Source: Coprenecus sp902388455 (GTDB lineage: Bacteria > Bacteroidota > Bacteroidia > Bacteroidales > UBA932). Taken from it: a DNA stretch of 64,000 nucleotides. A program made the position numbers and the translations under genes. Numbering within the stretch: the first letter of the stretch is position 1; every line of letters starts with the position of its first letter. Where the stretch lies: positions 1,860,001 to 1,924,000 of the forward strand of contig OZ007032.1 of assembly GCA_963931615.1 (NCBI GenBank), given 5' to 3'. The notes below the pieces were generated by a model. That model saw nothing but the letters and a program-made list of their open reading frames with translations, was not told the origin of the DNA and did no database searches. Positions 34,162 to 42,627 of the stretch are shown piece after piece.

Positions 34162-35530
34162 CTTTCTTCACCACATTGGGCAGTTCCAGACCATAACCCT
34201 TGCGGCGGTCCTCAGCCTTGAGCAGGAAGCTGAAGATAAAGGCCAGGATACCGAACGATGAGAATATAATCATAGGTGCGAGATAGCCGCCGGTCGACTG
34301 GAGCACCTTGCCGATAAGCAGGGGTACCAGGCAGAGACCGATGTTCTGCACCCAGAAGATGAGGCAGTAGGCGCTTCCGAGTATCTTCTCGTCGATGATC
34401 TTGGGCACCGAGGGCCACAGGGCTGCCGGCACGAGGGAGAAGCTGACGCCGAGCACGGCGATAAGGGTAACAGCCAGCCATTTATGAGGATAGAGCGGCA
34501 GCACGAACGCAAACGACAGATGGCATACGATCATGATTATCGCTCCGAGCATCAGCATCGTGGCACCCTTGCCCTTGCGGTCCAGGAAGATACCGAGCAG
34601 AGGTGTGAGGCACATGGCCAGAATCGGGAAGAAGCTGAAGAGCTGGGAAGCAGTGGCATTGTCCACTCCGAGGGTCACCTCCAGATAGTTGGGAGCGTAT
34701 CTCTGGAAGGGGAAGATAGCCGAGTAGTAGAGCACGCAGAGCAGGGCCACCAGCCAGAACATCTTGCTGGAGAATATCTTGCCTAAGTCGCGGATATGGA
34801 ACTCATCCTCGGGTGACTTCTCCTCCGTAGCCATACCAGCGGCCACCAGCTGCTTGTCGAACTTGGAGTCCATCACGGAGAAGACTATGTAGTTGATCAG
34901 GCCGATGAGCAGGAGGACGGTGCAGAAGCCCACGGGAGCCACCACCGAATGGTCAAAGCTGTTGGAGATGATGGGCGCCAGCCACATGACGGCGAACACA
35001 CCGAGACGGGCGATAGCCATCTCAAGGCCCATCGCAAGGGCCATCTCCTTGCCTTTAAACCACTTGGCTATGGATTTGGATACCGTGGTACCGGCCATCT
35101 CGCAGCCGCAGCCGAAGATCATGAAGCCGAGGGAGGCCATCTTGGCGCTGCCGGGCATGGCTGTCCACCAGCTGTCGAGCCAGGCATTGAAGCCCGTACC
35201 CTGGAACCACTCGCTCACACCCACGAACTTGATCGCGGCGCCGAGCACCATCAGTGAGGCGGAGAGAGTTCCGGTAAAGCGGATACCCATCTTGTCCAGG
35301 ATGATACCGGCCAGAATCAGGAAACCGCACACGTTCAGGATATATTCGGATGCCGCGTATGTTCCGAACGCACCGCTGTCCCAGCCCCTGGCCGACTCGA
35401 TCAGGGATTTCAGAGGGGACATCACGTCCACGAACATATATGCGAAAAACATCATCAGCGCAATGAGAATCAACGCTGTCCAACGGGCTACAACACTGTC
35501 GTTGAGCATTTTTGCCATTTTTTCTTGCAT
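34154..35530 (-). CDS. Major facilitator superfamily transporter (first of a tandem pair)
   Basis: A 458-residue MFS protein with twelve predicted membrane segments. Segment 1 is ARWTALILIALMMFFAYMFV. The loop after segment 2 is GIILDKMGIRFTGTLSAS, and MIFGCGCEMAGTTVSKSIAKWFKGKEMALAMGLE is shared with its paralog downstream. I start it at the ATG at 35530. The longer frame begins at a TTG that lies inside a TACTTTTG -7 promoter box (35561-35568), so the transcript should begin after it. Two overlapping paralogous transporter genes suggest a recent duplication, perhaps working as a pair. The substrate is unknown. Confidence 0.9.
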   Translation of the reverse strand: MQEKMAKMLNDSVVARWTALILIALMMFFAYMFVDVMSPLKSLIESARGWDSGAFGTYAASEYILNVCGFLILAGIILDKMGIRFTGTLSASLMVLGAAIKFVGVSEWFQGTGFNAWLDSWWTAMPGSAKMASLGFMIFGCGCEMAGTTVSKSIAKWFKGKEMALAMGLEMAIARLGVFAVMWLAPIISNSFDHSVVAPVGFCTVLLLIGLINYIVFSVMDSKFDKQLVAAGMATEEKSPEDEFHIRDLGKIFSSKMFWLVALLCVLYYSAIFPFQRYAPNYLEVTLGVDNATASQLFSFFPILAMCLTPLLGIFLDRKGKGATMLMLGAIIMIVCHLSFAFVLPLYPHKWLAVTLIAVLGVSFSLVPAALWPSVPKIIDEKILGSAYCLIFWVQNIGLCLVPLLIGKVLQSTGGYLAPMIIFSSFGILAFIFSFLLKAEDRRKGYGLELPNVVKKDE

Positions 35531-35560
35531 GTGATCTAGAGTATTAGGATTAATTCGGGT

Positions 35561-35568
35561 CAAAAGTA
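35561..35568 (-). promoter_or_regulatory. Candidate -7 promoter box of the MFS pair
   Basis: The minus strand reads TACTTTTG, matching TAnnTTTG, 31 bp before the ATG at 35530. No -33 element is evident. Confidence 0.35.
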
Positions 35569-35615
35569 CGAAAAATAATGCTATCTTAGCAGTCCGAAAT
35601 TAAAACAATCCGATT

Positions 35616-36194
35616 ATGTCACTGAATAAAGTCCTACTTATAGGAAACGCGGGAAGGGATCCCGAGATCCGGCACCTGGAAAGCGGCACCATGAACGCCA
35701 CTTTCTCCCTGGCCACCACCGAGAGGTACAGGGACCGCAGCACCGGAGAGATGAAAGAGCAGACCGAATGGCACAACATCGTGTGCTGGAGAAACTTAGC
35801 AGAGATAGCAGAGAAGTACGTCAAGAAAGGCACGCAGCTCTTCATCGAGGGCCGCATCCGCACCCGCTCCTACAACGACAAGGACGGCAACACCAAATAC
35901 ATGACCGAAATCCTCGCCGACAACATGCAGCTCCTCGGCCGCAAGGCGGACAACCCCGGCAACCAGGGCGGCGGCTACTCCCAGGGAGGAGGCTACCAGC
36001 AGCCCTACCAGCCCCAGCAGCAGGGCGGATGGCAGCAGCCTCAGCAGAACGGAGGCTGGCAACAGGGTGGAAATCAGCAGCAGTACGGCTGGCAGCAGCC
36101 CCAGCAGCCTCAAGGGTACAATTCCCCCGTTCAGAGCAACACGCCGGCTGATTCCTTTGGCGGTGCCGAAGAAGGAGACGACCTCCCGTTCTAG
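35616..36194 (+). CDS. ssb: Single-stranded DNA-binding protein
   Basis: SSB coats single-stranded DNA and recruits replication and repair proteins. The OB fold occupies residues about 1-105 (MSLNKVLLIGNAGRDPEIR, then QTEWHNIVCWRNLAEIAEKYVKKG). A Gln/Gly-rich flexible linker of about 75 residues follows. The end is acidic, DDLPF, which is the conserved tip that binds partner proteins. The gene is divergent from the MFS pair and followed 44 bp later by purA. Confidence 0.97.
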   Translation: MSLNKVLLIGNAGRDPEIRHLESGTMNATFSLATTERYRDRSTGEMKEQTEWHNIVCWRNLAEIAEKYVKKGTQLFIEGRIRTRSYNDKDGNTKYMTEILADNMQLLGRKADNPGNQGGGYSQGGGYQQPYQPQQQGGWQQPQQNGGWQQGGNQQQYGWQQPQQPQGYNSPVQSNTPADSFGGAEEGDDLPF

Positions 36195-36238
36195 GATGGA
36201 ATTACCGAAAGTTGTCATACATTGTCAGAAGAAATATC

Positions 36239-37519
36239 ATGAGCAACAATACAGCAAAAGTAGACGTCGTCCTCGGCCTCCAGTGGGGAGACGAGGGCAA
36301 GGGCAAGATAGTGGATGTCCTTGCACAGAAGTACAATATCATAGCCCGCTTCCAGGGCGGTCCCAACGCGGGGCACTCGATCCATCACGGAGAGAGCAGT
36401 TTCGTGCTGCACTCCGTCCCCTCGGGCATTTTCCGGGAAGGCACCGACAACCTCATCGGAGGCGGTGTGGTCCTCGACCCCATCATCTTCCGGCAGGAGT
36501 GTGAGGAACTGGAGAAGCTGGGCGTCCCGGTAAGGGAGCGCATCCGCATCTCCAAGAAGGCCCACCTCATCACCCCCACCCACCGCATCATCGACGCGGC
36601 CTCGGAGGCCTCCAAGGGCAAATCCAAGATCGGCTCGACCCTAAAGGGCATCGGCCCCACCTATATGGACAAGACCGGACGCAACGGTCTCCGCGTAGGC
36701 GACATCCTCGCCCCGGACTTCCAGGACCGCTTCGAGGCCCTGAAGAAGAAGCACATAGCCTTCCTCAAGCAGTTTGACTACGCCTACGACCCCGACACCA
36801 ACGTAAAGGAGTGGATGGCCGCCGTGGACTACCTCCGCACCTTCGACCTGGTGGACGGCGAGTATTATATCAACAGCCGTCTCGCCCAGGGCAGCAGCGT
36901 CCTCGCCGAGGGAGCCCAGGGCTCGATGCTCGATGTGGACTTCGGTTCCTACCCCTTCGTGACCTCCTCGACCACCATCTGCCCGGGCGCATGCCTCGGA
37001 CTGGGAGTGGCCCCCTCGTCCATCGGCCACGTCTACGGCATCTTCAAGGCCTACTGCACCCGCGTGGGCAGCGGCCCCTTCCCCACCGAGCTCTTCGATG
37101 AGACCGGAGAGGAGCTCCGCCGCCAGGGTCACGAGTTCGGCGCCACCACAGGCCGTCCCCGCCGCACCGGCTGGCTGGACATGGTCGCCCTCAAGTACGC
37201 CGTGATGCTCAACGGAGTCACCGAGCTGATCATGATGAAGGCCGACGTAATGGACACATTCGACACCATCAAGGTGGCCACCGGCTACATCGTGGACGGC
37301 AAGCCCCAGGACACCGTGCCCTACGACACCTACGCCGAGGTCACTCCCGTATATCAGGAGTTCAAGGGCTGGAAGCAGCCTCTCTCGGCCATCCGCAACG
37401 AGAAGGACCTTCCCGCAGAGTTCAAGGAATACATCGCATTTATCGAACAGCAGACAGGAGTGCCTGTAACCGTCATCTCCCTCGGCCCGGACAGGGACGA
37501 GACCATTTTCAGGAAATAG
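36239..37519 (+). CDS. purA: Adenylosuccinate synthetase
   Basis: PurA joins IMP and aspartate using GTP, the first committed step from IMP to AMP. The GTP-binding loop GLQWGDEGKGK lies at about residues 12-22. NAGHSIHHG follows and IGPTYMDKTGRNGLRVGD is in the middle, all typical. The ATG at 36239 is preferred over the in-frame ATG at 36212, because residues upstream of MSNNTAKVD are not conserved. The gene lies 3 bp before dxs. Confidence 0.97.
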   Translation: MSNNTAKVDVVLGLQWGDEGKGKIVDVLAQKYNIIARFQGGPNAGHSIHHGESSFVLHSVPSGIFREGTDNLIGGGVVLDPIIFRQECEELEKLGVPVRERIRISKKAHLITPTHRIIDAASEASKGKSKIGSTLKGIGPTYMDKTGRNGLRVGDILAPDFQDRFEALKKKHIAFLKQFDYAYDPDTNVKEWMAAVDYLRTFDLVDGEYYINSRLAQGSSVLAEGAQGSMLDVDFGSYPFVTSSTTICPGACLGLGVAPSSIGHVYGIFKAYCTRVGSGPFPTELFDETGEELRRQGHEFGATTGRPRRTGWLDMVALKYAVMLNGVTELIMMKADVMDTFDTIKVATGYIVDGKPQDTVPYDTYAEVTPVYQEFKGWKQPLSAIRNEKDLPAEFKEYIAFIEQQTGVPVTVISLGPDRDETIFRK

Positions 37520-37522
37520 GCC

Positions 37523-39388
37523 ATGTCCCTGCTGAAGAAAGTCAACAGCCCCGAAGATATCCGGGGCTTTTCTGTCAAGCAGCTGGAGACCCTCTGCAGC
37601 GAGATACGGCAGTACATGATCGAATGTTGCGCCACGAACCCGGGCCACCTGGGCTCGAGCCTTGGCGCGGTCGAGCTGGCCGTTGCCCTGCACTACACCT
37701 ACAACACCCCTACCGACAAGATAGTCTGGGACGTGGGACATCAGGCCTACGCCCACAAGATCATTACAGGCCGCCGGGAGCAGTTCCGGACCAACCGGAC
37801 CTACGGCGGTATCAGCGGCTTCCCTAAAATGTCCGAGAGCATCTTCGACGCCTTCGGAGTCGGCCACTCATCCACCTCGGTAAGCGCCGCCCTAGGCATG
37901 GCCATAGCCGCCAAACTTTCCGGCAGCGACGAGAAGATAGTCGCCGTCATAGGCGACGGAGCCATGACAGGAGGCATGGCCTTCGAGGGACTCAACAACG
38001 CCGGTGCGATGAAGACCGACATTCTTGTTATTCTCAACGACAACCACATCTCCATAGACCACGGCCGCGGAGGCATGCACGACTACCTGCTCAAGATTTC
38101 CACCTCCGAGACCTACAACCGCATCAAGAACCACGTATGGGAAGCGATAGGCTCCACCCGCCTGCGCCGCTCAGTCCAGAAGTTCATGTTCAGCACGAAG
38201 ATGGCCCTGTTCCGCAGCGGTTCCCTCTTCGAATCACTGGGATTCAGGTACTTCGGAGCCATCGACGGCCATGACATAGGCCAGCTCACCACCACCCTGG
38301 CCTCCCTGCGCAACATCAAGGGTCCCAAGCTCCTGCACGTCATCACCAAGAAAGGCAAGGGCTACCGTCCCGCCGAGGAAGACCAGATCGTATGGCATGC
38401 CCCGGGGACGTTCGATCCTGTCACCGGCAAGCGCAATACCCCCGCAGCCACCGGAGCGGCACGCTACCAGGATGTATTCGGAGAGACTCTGCTGGAACTG
38501 GCCAGGGCCAATGAGAAAATCGTGGCCATCACACCCGCCATGGCCTCAGGCTGCGGTATGAACATCATGATGAGGGAGATACCGGAGCGGACCTTCGACG
38601 TAGGCATCGCCGAGCAGCATGCCGTCACATTCTCCGCCGGTCTGGCCGCTGCAGGCTACCTACCGTTCTGCAACATCTACTCCTCCTTCATGCAGAGGGC
38701 CTATGACAACGTAATCCACGACGTCGCCCTCCAGAAGCTCAAGGTGATTCTATGCCTCGACCGGGCAGGACTGGTCGGAGAGGACGGAGCGACGCATCAG
38801 GGAGTATTTGACCTGGCAGCCTTCCGCCCTGTCCCGAACCTGGTCATCGCCTCCCCCCTCAATGAGCTGGAGCTGCGCAACCTCATGTACACCGCCGCAC
38901 TTCCGTCATTCCACGGTCCTATTATTATAAGGTATCCCCGCGGAACGGGAGAGGGAGTCCCCTGGAGAGGCGCGGAGTTCGGGACAATTCCCATCGGACG
39001 CGGACAGCTCCTCCACTCCGGAAAGGACGTGGCCGTGCTCTCCATAGGACCGATAGGCAACAGGGCCGCTGAGGCCGTCCGCAGAGCCGCAGAGCTGGGC
39101 AAAGAGGCGCTCCACTACGATATGCGCTTCCTTAAACCTCTGGACGAGAGCATCATGGAAGAGGTCTGCTCCAAAGCCGGCACCGTCATCACCGTCGAGG
39201 ACGGAATGACAGCCGGAGGCCTGCACGATGCCGTGGCCTCCTGGATCGCGGAGCGGCATCCGGGGATAAAAGTCATTGGCCTCGGAGTCCCCGACAAATT
39301 CGTGGAGCAAGGGACTATCAAGGAGTTAAGGGCAGAATGTGGGTATGACACGGAAAATATTTTCAAAACAATCTGCAATTATTTTTAA
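37523..39388 (+). CDS. dxs: 1-Deoxy-D-xylulose-5-phosphate synthase
   Basis: DXS condenses pyruvate and glyceraldehyde 3-phosphate with thiamine diphosphate, the entry step of the MEP isoprenoid pathway and a precursor route for thiamine and pyridoxal. The 621-residue length is usual. The thiamine diphosphate motif is VIGDGAMTGGMAFEGLNNAG. The loop NDNHISIDHGRGGMHDYL is intact. The pyrimidine-binding domain has FDVGIAEQHAVTFSAGLA with the conserved glutamate. It directly follows purA (3-bp gap). The tRNA-tuf unit with its own promoter starts just behind it. Confidence 0.97.
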   Translation: MSLLKKVNSPEDIRGFSVKQLETLCSEIRQYMIECCATNPGHLGSSLGAVELAVALHYTYNTPTDKIVWDVGHQAYAHKIITGRREQFRTNRTYGGISGFPKMSESIFDAFGVGHSSTSVSAALGMAIAAKLSGSDEKIVAVIGDGAMTGGMAFEGLNNAGAMKTDILVILNDNHISIDHGRGGMHDYLLKISTSETYNRIKNHVWEAIGSTRLRRSVQKFMFSTKMALFRSGSLFESLGFRYFGAIDGHDIGQLTTTLASLRNIKGPKLLHVITKKGKGYRPAEEDQIVWHAPGTFDPVTGKRNTPAATGAARYQDVFGETLLELARANEKIVAITPAMASGCGMNIMMREIPERTFDVGIAEQHAVTFSAGLAAAGYLPFCNIYSSFMQRAYDNVIHDVALQKLKVILCLDRAGLVGEDGATHQGVFDLAAFRPVPNLVIASPLNELELRNLMYTAALPSFHGPIIIRYPRGTGEGVPWRGAEFGTIPIGRGQLLHSGKDVAVLSIGPIGNRAAEAVRRAAELGKEALHYDMRFLKPLDESIMEEVCSKAGTVITVEDGMTAGGLHDAVASWIAERHPGIKVIGLGVPDKFVEQGTIKELRAECGYDTENIFKTICNYF

Positions 39389-39394
39389 AATTGT

Positions 39395-39425
39395 TTTGGA
39401 TATTTTAATAAATGATATATCTTTG
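39395..39425 (+). promoter_or_regulatory. Promoter of the tRNA-tuf operon
   Basis: TTTG at 39395-39398, a 19-bp spacer, and TATCTTTG at 39418-39425 give an exact match to the Bacteroidota housekeeping promoter. The first tRNA begins 20 bp downstream of the -7 box. Confidence 0.88.
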
Positions 39426-39445
39426 CAGTCCCAAAAATAAGCGCT

Positions 39446-39519
39446 GCCGATATAGCTCAGTTGGCCAGAGCAGCTGATTTGTAATCAGCGGGTCGTGGGT
39501 TCGAATCCCTCTATCGGCT
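39446..39519 (+). tRNA. tRNA-Thr (anticodon TGT)
   Basis: The 7-bp acceptor stem pairs GCCGATA with TATCGGC. The anticodon loop TTTGTAA sits on the GCTGA/TCAGC stem and gives anticodon TGT. The T arm has GTTCGAATC. No CCA is encoded. It is the first tRNA behind the promoter. Confidence 0.97.
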
Positions 39520-39554
39520 CAAGTTCATTGAATACGTATAACAAAATATACTCA

Positions 39555-39637
39555 GGGGAGATACCAAAGTGGCCAACTGGGGCAGACTGTAAATCTGCTG
39601 GCGCACGCCTTCGGAGGTTCGAATCCTTCTCTCCCCA
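39555..39637 (+). tRNA. tRNA-Tyr (anticodon GTA)
   Basis: The acceptor stem pairs GGGGAGA with TCTCCCC. Loop CTGTAAA on the GCAGA/TCTGC stem gives anticodon GTA. The 83-nt length reflects the long variable arm of tyrosine tRNAs. CCA is not encoded. Confidence 0.97.
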
Positions 39638-39644
39638 CACATAA

Positions 39645-39720
39645 GCGGAAGTAGCTCAGTTGGTAGAGCATCAGCCTTCCAAGCTGAGGGTCGCGGGTTC
39701 GAACCTCGTCTTCCGCTCCA
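39645..39720 (+). tRNA. tRNA-Gly (anticodon TCC)
   Basis: The acceptor stem pairs GCGGAAG with CTTCCGC. Loop CTTCCAA gives anticodon TCC. The body ends at 39717, and the next three bases are CCA, so the tail appears to be encoded. Confidence 0.97.
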
Positions 39721-39726
39721 TTAAAA

Positions 39727-39798
39727 GCCAGTGTAGCTCAGGGGTAGAGCGCTTCCTTGGTAAGGAAGAGGTCATGAGTTCAAATCTCATCACCGGCT
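39727..39798 (+). tRNA. tRNA-Thr (anticodon GGT)
   Basis: The anticodon stem CTTCC/GGAAG with loop TTGGTAA gives anticodon GGT. The acceptor stem pairs GCCAGTG with CACCGGC except for one A-C mismatch at the fourth pair. The tuf gene begins 28 bp later and is probably transcribed together with it. Confidence 0.95.
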
Positions 39799-39826
39799 CA
39801 ATTTTAATTACATAAAATCAGACATT

Positions 39827-41014
39827 ATGGCAAAAGAAACTTTCAAAAGGGACAAGCCGCACGTAAACATAGGTACTATCGGCCATGTTGACCACGGTAA
39901 AACTACTCTGACCGCAGCCATTACCAAGGTTCTGGCTGAGAAGGGACTCTCCGAGGTCCGCTCATTCGACTCCATCGACAACGCTCCCGAGGAGAAGGAG
40001 CGTGGTATCACCATCAATACCGCCCATATCGAGTATCAGACTGAGACCCGTCACTACGCACACGTAGACTGCCCGGGCCACGCCGACTATGTGAAGAACA
40101 TGGTTACCGGTGCCGCTCAGATGGATGGTGCTATCCTCGTAGTAGCCGCTACCGACGGTCCTATGCCCCAGACCCGTGAGCACATCCTGCTCGCCCGTCA
40201 GGTGAACGTGCCCAGAATCGTTGTGTTCCTGAACAAAGTTGATATCGTTGACGATCCCGAGATGATCGAGCTCGTTGAGATGGAGGTTCGTGAGCTGCTC
40301 AGCTTCTACGGCTTCGACGGCGACAACGCTCCCGTTATCGCAGGTTCCGCTCTCGGCGCCCTCAACGGCGAGCCCAAGTGGGTTGAGAAGGTTATGGAGC
40401 TGATGAACGCAGTAGACGAGTACATCCCTCTGCCTGTACGTGACAACGAGAAGCCTTTCCTGATGCCTATCGAGGATATCTTCTCCATCACAGGTCGTGG
40501 TACCGTTGCTACCGGCCGTATCGAGACCGGTATCGTTAAGGTCGGCGACGAGGTTCAGATCATCGGCCTCGGCGAGGAACCCAAGAAGTCAGTTGTTACC
40601 GGTGTCGAGATGTTCCGCAAGATTCTTGACGAGGGTGAGGCTGGAGACAACGTAGGTCTGCTCCTCCGCGGTATCGACAAGAAGGAGATCAAGAGAGGTC
40701 AGGTTATCGCTCATCCCGGTACCATCACTCCTCATAAGAAATTCAAAGCCGCTATCTACGTGCTGAAGAAAGATGAGGGTGGCCGTCACACTCCTTTCCA
40801 CAACCACTATCGTCCTCAGTTCTTCATCCGTACCCTCGACATCACCGGAGAGATCATGCTTCCTGAGGGAACCGAGATGGTAATGCCCGGCGACAACGTA
40901 GAGATCACCGTAGAGCTCATCTACCCTGTAGCTATCAACGCAGGTCTCCGCTTCGCTATCCGTGAGGGCGGCCGCACCGTCGGCTCAGGTCAGGTAACTG
41001 AGATCCTCGAATAA
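39827..41014 (+). CDS. tuf: Elongation factor Tu
   Basis: EF-Tu delivers aminoacyl-tRNA to the ribosome with GTP. The 395-residue protein shows G1 GHVDHGKTT, G3 DCPGH, and G4 NKVD, followed by the two beta-barrel domains (VATGRIETGIVKVGDEVQI and the C-terminal GGRTVGSGQVTEIL). It lies behind four tRNA genes, as in many bacteria, and ends in a strong terminator. Its codon usage is more biased and T-richer in third positions than its neighbours (GTT, GCT), as expected for a highly expressed gene. Confidence 0.99.
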   Translation: MAKETFKRDKPHVNIGTIGHVDHGKTTLTAAITKVLAEKGLSEVRSFDSIDNAPEEKERGITINTAHIEYQTETRHYAHVDCPGHADYVKNMVTGAAQMDGAILVVAATDGPMPQTREHILLARQVNVPRIVVFLNKVDIVDDPEMIELVEMEVRELLSFYGFDGDNAPVIAGSALGALNGEPKWVEKVMELMNAVDEYIPLPVRDNEKPFLMPIEDIFSITGRGTVATGRIETGIVKVGDEVQIIGLGEEPKKSVVTGVEMFRKILDEGEAGDNVGLLLRGIDKKEIKRGQVIAHPGTITPHKKFKAAIYVLKKDEGGRHTPFHNHYRPQFFIRTLDITGEIMLPEGTEMVMPGDNVEITVELIYPVAINAGLRFAIREGGRTVGSGQVTEILE

Positions 41015-41040
41015 CCGTTCTCCAACGGGAAACAATACAA

Positions 41041-41067
41041 GGGGGCCTTCTACTCGGCCCCCTTTTT
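41041..41067 (+). terminator. Rho-independent terminator of tuf
   Basis: GGGGGCC at 41041-41047 and GGCCCCC at 41056-41062 form a 7-bp GC stem with an 8-nt loop, followed by five Ts. Confidence 0.93.
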
Positions 41068-41124
41068 AAAGTAACCGAGTAGAAAAGGGCCACAGACGGC
41101 ACAGAATCTGATCGAACCTCTGAA

Positions 41125-41250
41125 TTTTTTAGGGCTTAGGGCCGGCAGATTCAAGGAGCGCGAGGAGCGAGCACCGGAGCATACTCACGTATGTGAGGAT
41201 GCGAGCGACGAGCAGCGACGCAGAAGGTGCCGGTCATAAGCCCTAAAAAA
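41125..41250. repeat. 126-bp structured inverted-repeat element between tuf and tRNA-Trp
   Basis: Perfect 14-nt outer arms, TTTTTTAGGGCTTA at 41125-41138 and its complement at 41237-41250, bracket the element. Inside, GCCGGCA pairs with TGCCGGT, and the centre (41179-41202) is a second hairpin with 10-nt arms, one mismatch and a GTAT loop. The regions between are purine-rich (GGAGCGCGAGGAGCGAGC). The right arm touches the first base of tRNA-Trp. I recognise no known riboswitch or protein gene here. It fills most of the 389-bp gap between tuf and secE. Confidence 0.75.
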
Positions 41251-41320
41251 GGGACATAGTTCAAGGGTAGAATAGCGGTCTCCAAAACCGTTGATGGGCG
41301 TTCGAATCGCTCTGTCCCTG
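41250..41320 (+). tRNA. tRNA-Trp (anticodon CCA)
   Basis: The acceptor stem pairs AGGGACA with TGTCCCT. Loop CTCCAAA on the GCGGT/ACCGT stem gives anticodon CCA. The position just before secE is conserved in many bacteria. Its first base is the last base of the inverted-repeat element. Confidence 0.96.
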
Positions 41321-41403
41321 CAAGATACCGGGCAGTTACGGGCCCGGCATTTTAACGACGGCTCCAGGCAAGCTTCCGGCCAAAAGCCGACAAACATTAA
41401 AAA

Positions 41404-41598
41404 ATGAGCAGAATAGCAGTTTACTTTAAAGAGTCGTACAAAGAACTGACCCAAAAGGTCAGCTGGCCGTCATGGAACCAGCTTCAGAGTTCGGCGATCG
41501 TTGTGATGGTGGCTTCTGTCATCCTCGCGGCTATAATATTTCTGATGGATTTCGTGTTCAGACATCTGGTGACCACGATCTATAACTTATTATACTAA
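41404..41598 (+). CDS. secE: Preprotein translocase subunit SecE
   Basis: SecE is the small clamp subunit of the SecYEG protein-export channel. The 64-residue protein has the amphipathic helix with YKELTQKVSWPSWNQLQSS, typical of the short single-span SecE. One membrane segment follows at about 32-52 (AIVVMVASVILAAIIFLMDF). It lies 83 bp after tRNA-Trp and 4 bp before nusG. Confidence 0.96.
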   Translation: MSRIAVYFKESYKELTQKVSWPSWNQLQSSAIVVMVASVILAAIIFLMDFVFRHLVTTIYNLLY

Positions 41599-41602
41599 GG
41601 CG

Positions 41603-42157
41603 ATGGCTGAGCTTGAGAAGAAATGGTACGTCATCCGATGCGCCGGGGGTAAGGAGAAAAAGGCCAAAGAGTATATTGAGAGCGAGATAAGAGCACTCGG
41701 TCTCAATGACTACGTTTCCCAGATTCTCATTCCCACCGAGAAGATCTATCAGGTGCGCAACGGTAAGAAGGTCAGCAAGGAAAGTATATTCTTTCCCGGC
41801 TACGTTCTCATCGAGGCCCATCTGACAGGCGAGCTGCAGCACATCATCCGCAACGTACCCCACGTATCCGGCTTCCTCACGGAGAGACAGGGCAAGGACA
41901 AAGAGCCCATACCCCTCAGACCCTCCGAGATCAACAGGATACTAGGTATAGTGGACGAGCAGCTCGAGCAGGATGAGGAGAACATCACCCCGTTCATCGT
42001 CGGAGAAGCTGTGAAGATCACCGACGGTCCTTTCAACGGCTTCGACGGCACGATCGAGGAGATTCTTCAGGACAAGAAGAAACTCAAGGTGATGGTCAAG
42101 ATTTTCGGACGCAAGACTCTTCTGGAACTGAATTTTGTTCAAGTAGTTAAAGAATAA
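41603..42157 (+). CDS. nusG: Transcription termination/antitermination factor NusG
   Basis: NusG binds RNA polymerase and links transcription to Rho and to the ribosome. The 184 residues have the NGN domain at the N-terminus (KKWYVIRCAGGKEKKAKEYI, then FFPGYVLIEAHL). The C-terminal KOW domain has GEAVKITDGPFNGFDGTIEEI. This is the general NusG beside secE, not a specialised UpxY-type paralog. Confidence 0.97.
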   Translation: MAELEKKWYVIRCAGGKEKKAKEYIESEIRALGLNDYVSQILIPTEKIYQVRNGKKVSKESIFFPGYVLIEAHLTGELQHIIRNVPHVSGFLTERQGKDKEPIPLRPSEINRILGIVDEQLEQDEENITPFIVGEAVKITDGPFNGFDGTIEEILQDKKKLKVMVKIFGRKTLLELNFVQVVKE

Positions 42158-42171
42158 ATCAAGTATTAATT

Positions 42172-42618
42172 ATGGCTAAAGAGATTGCCGCATTTATTAA
42201 ATTGCAGATAAAAGGCGGTGCCGCGAATCCCTCACCTCCAGTAGGACCGGCTCTCGGTTCGAAGGGCGTGAACATCATGGATTTCTGCAAACAATTCAAT
42301 GCCCGTACTCAGGACAAGGCCGGAAAGGTACTCCCTGTAATCATCACCGTTTACAGTGATAAATCCTTTACATTTGTAGTTAAGCAGCCCCCTGTAGCAG
42401 TCCAGATCAAAGAGGCCGCCAAGATTGCCAAAGGCTCAGCCGAGCCCAACCGCAGCAAGGTGGGTTCATTGACTTGGGAGCAGGTAAAAGCCATAGCTCA
42501 GGACAAGATGCCTGACATGAATGCTTTCACCCTCAAGTCCGCCATGAAGATGGTGGCTGGAACTGCCAGGAGCATGGGTGTATCAGTTACCGGAACATTC
42601 CCTGAAGACGTAAAATAA
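42172..42618 (+). CDS. rplK: 50S ribosomal protein L11
   Basis: L11 forms the GTPase-associated stalk base with 23S rRNA. The 148-residue protein has the N-terminal IKLQIKGGAANPSPPVGPALGSKG and the rRNA-binding C-terminal domain ending SMGVSVTGTFPEDVK. It stands between nusG and rplA in the standard order. Confidence 0.98.
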   Translation: MAKEIAAFIKLQIKGGAANPSPPVGPALGSKGVNIMDFCKQFNARTQDKAGKVLPVIITVYSDKSFTFVVKQPPVAVQIKEAAKIAKGSAEPNRSKVGSLTWEQVKAIAQDKMPDMNAFTLKSAMKMVAGTARSMGVSVTGTFPEDVK

Positions 42619-42627
42619 TCGCACGCT

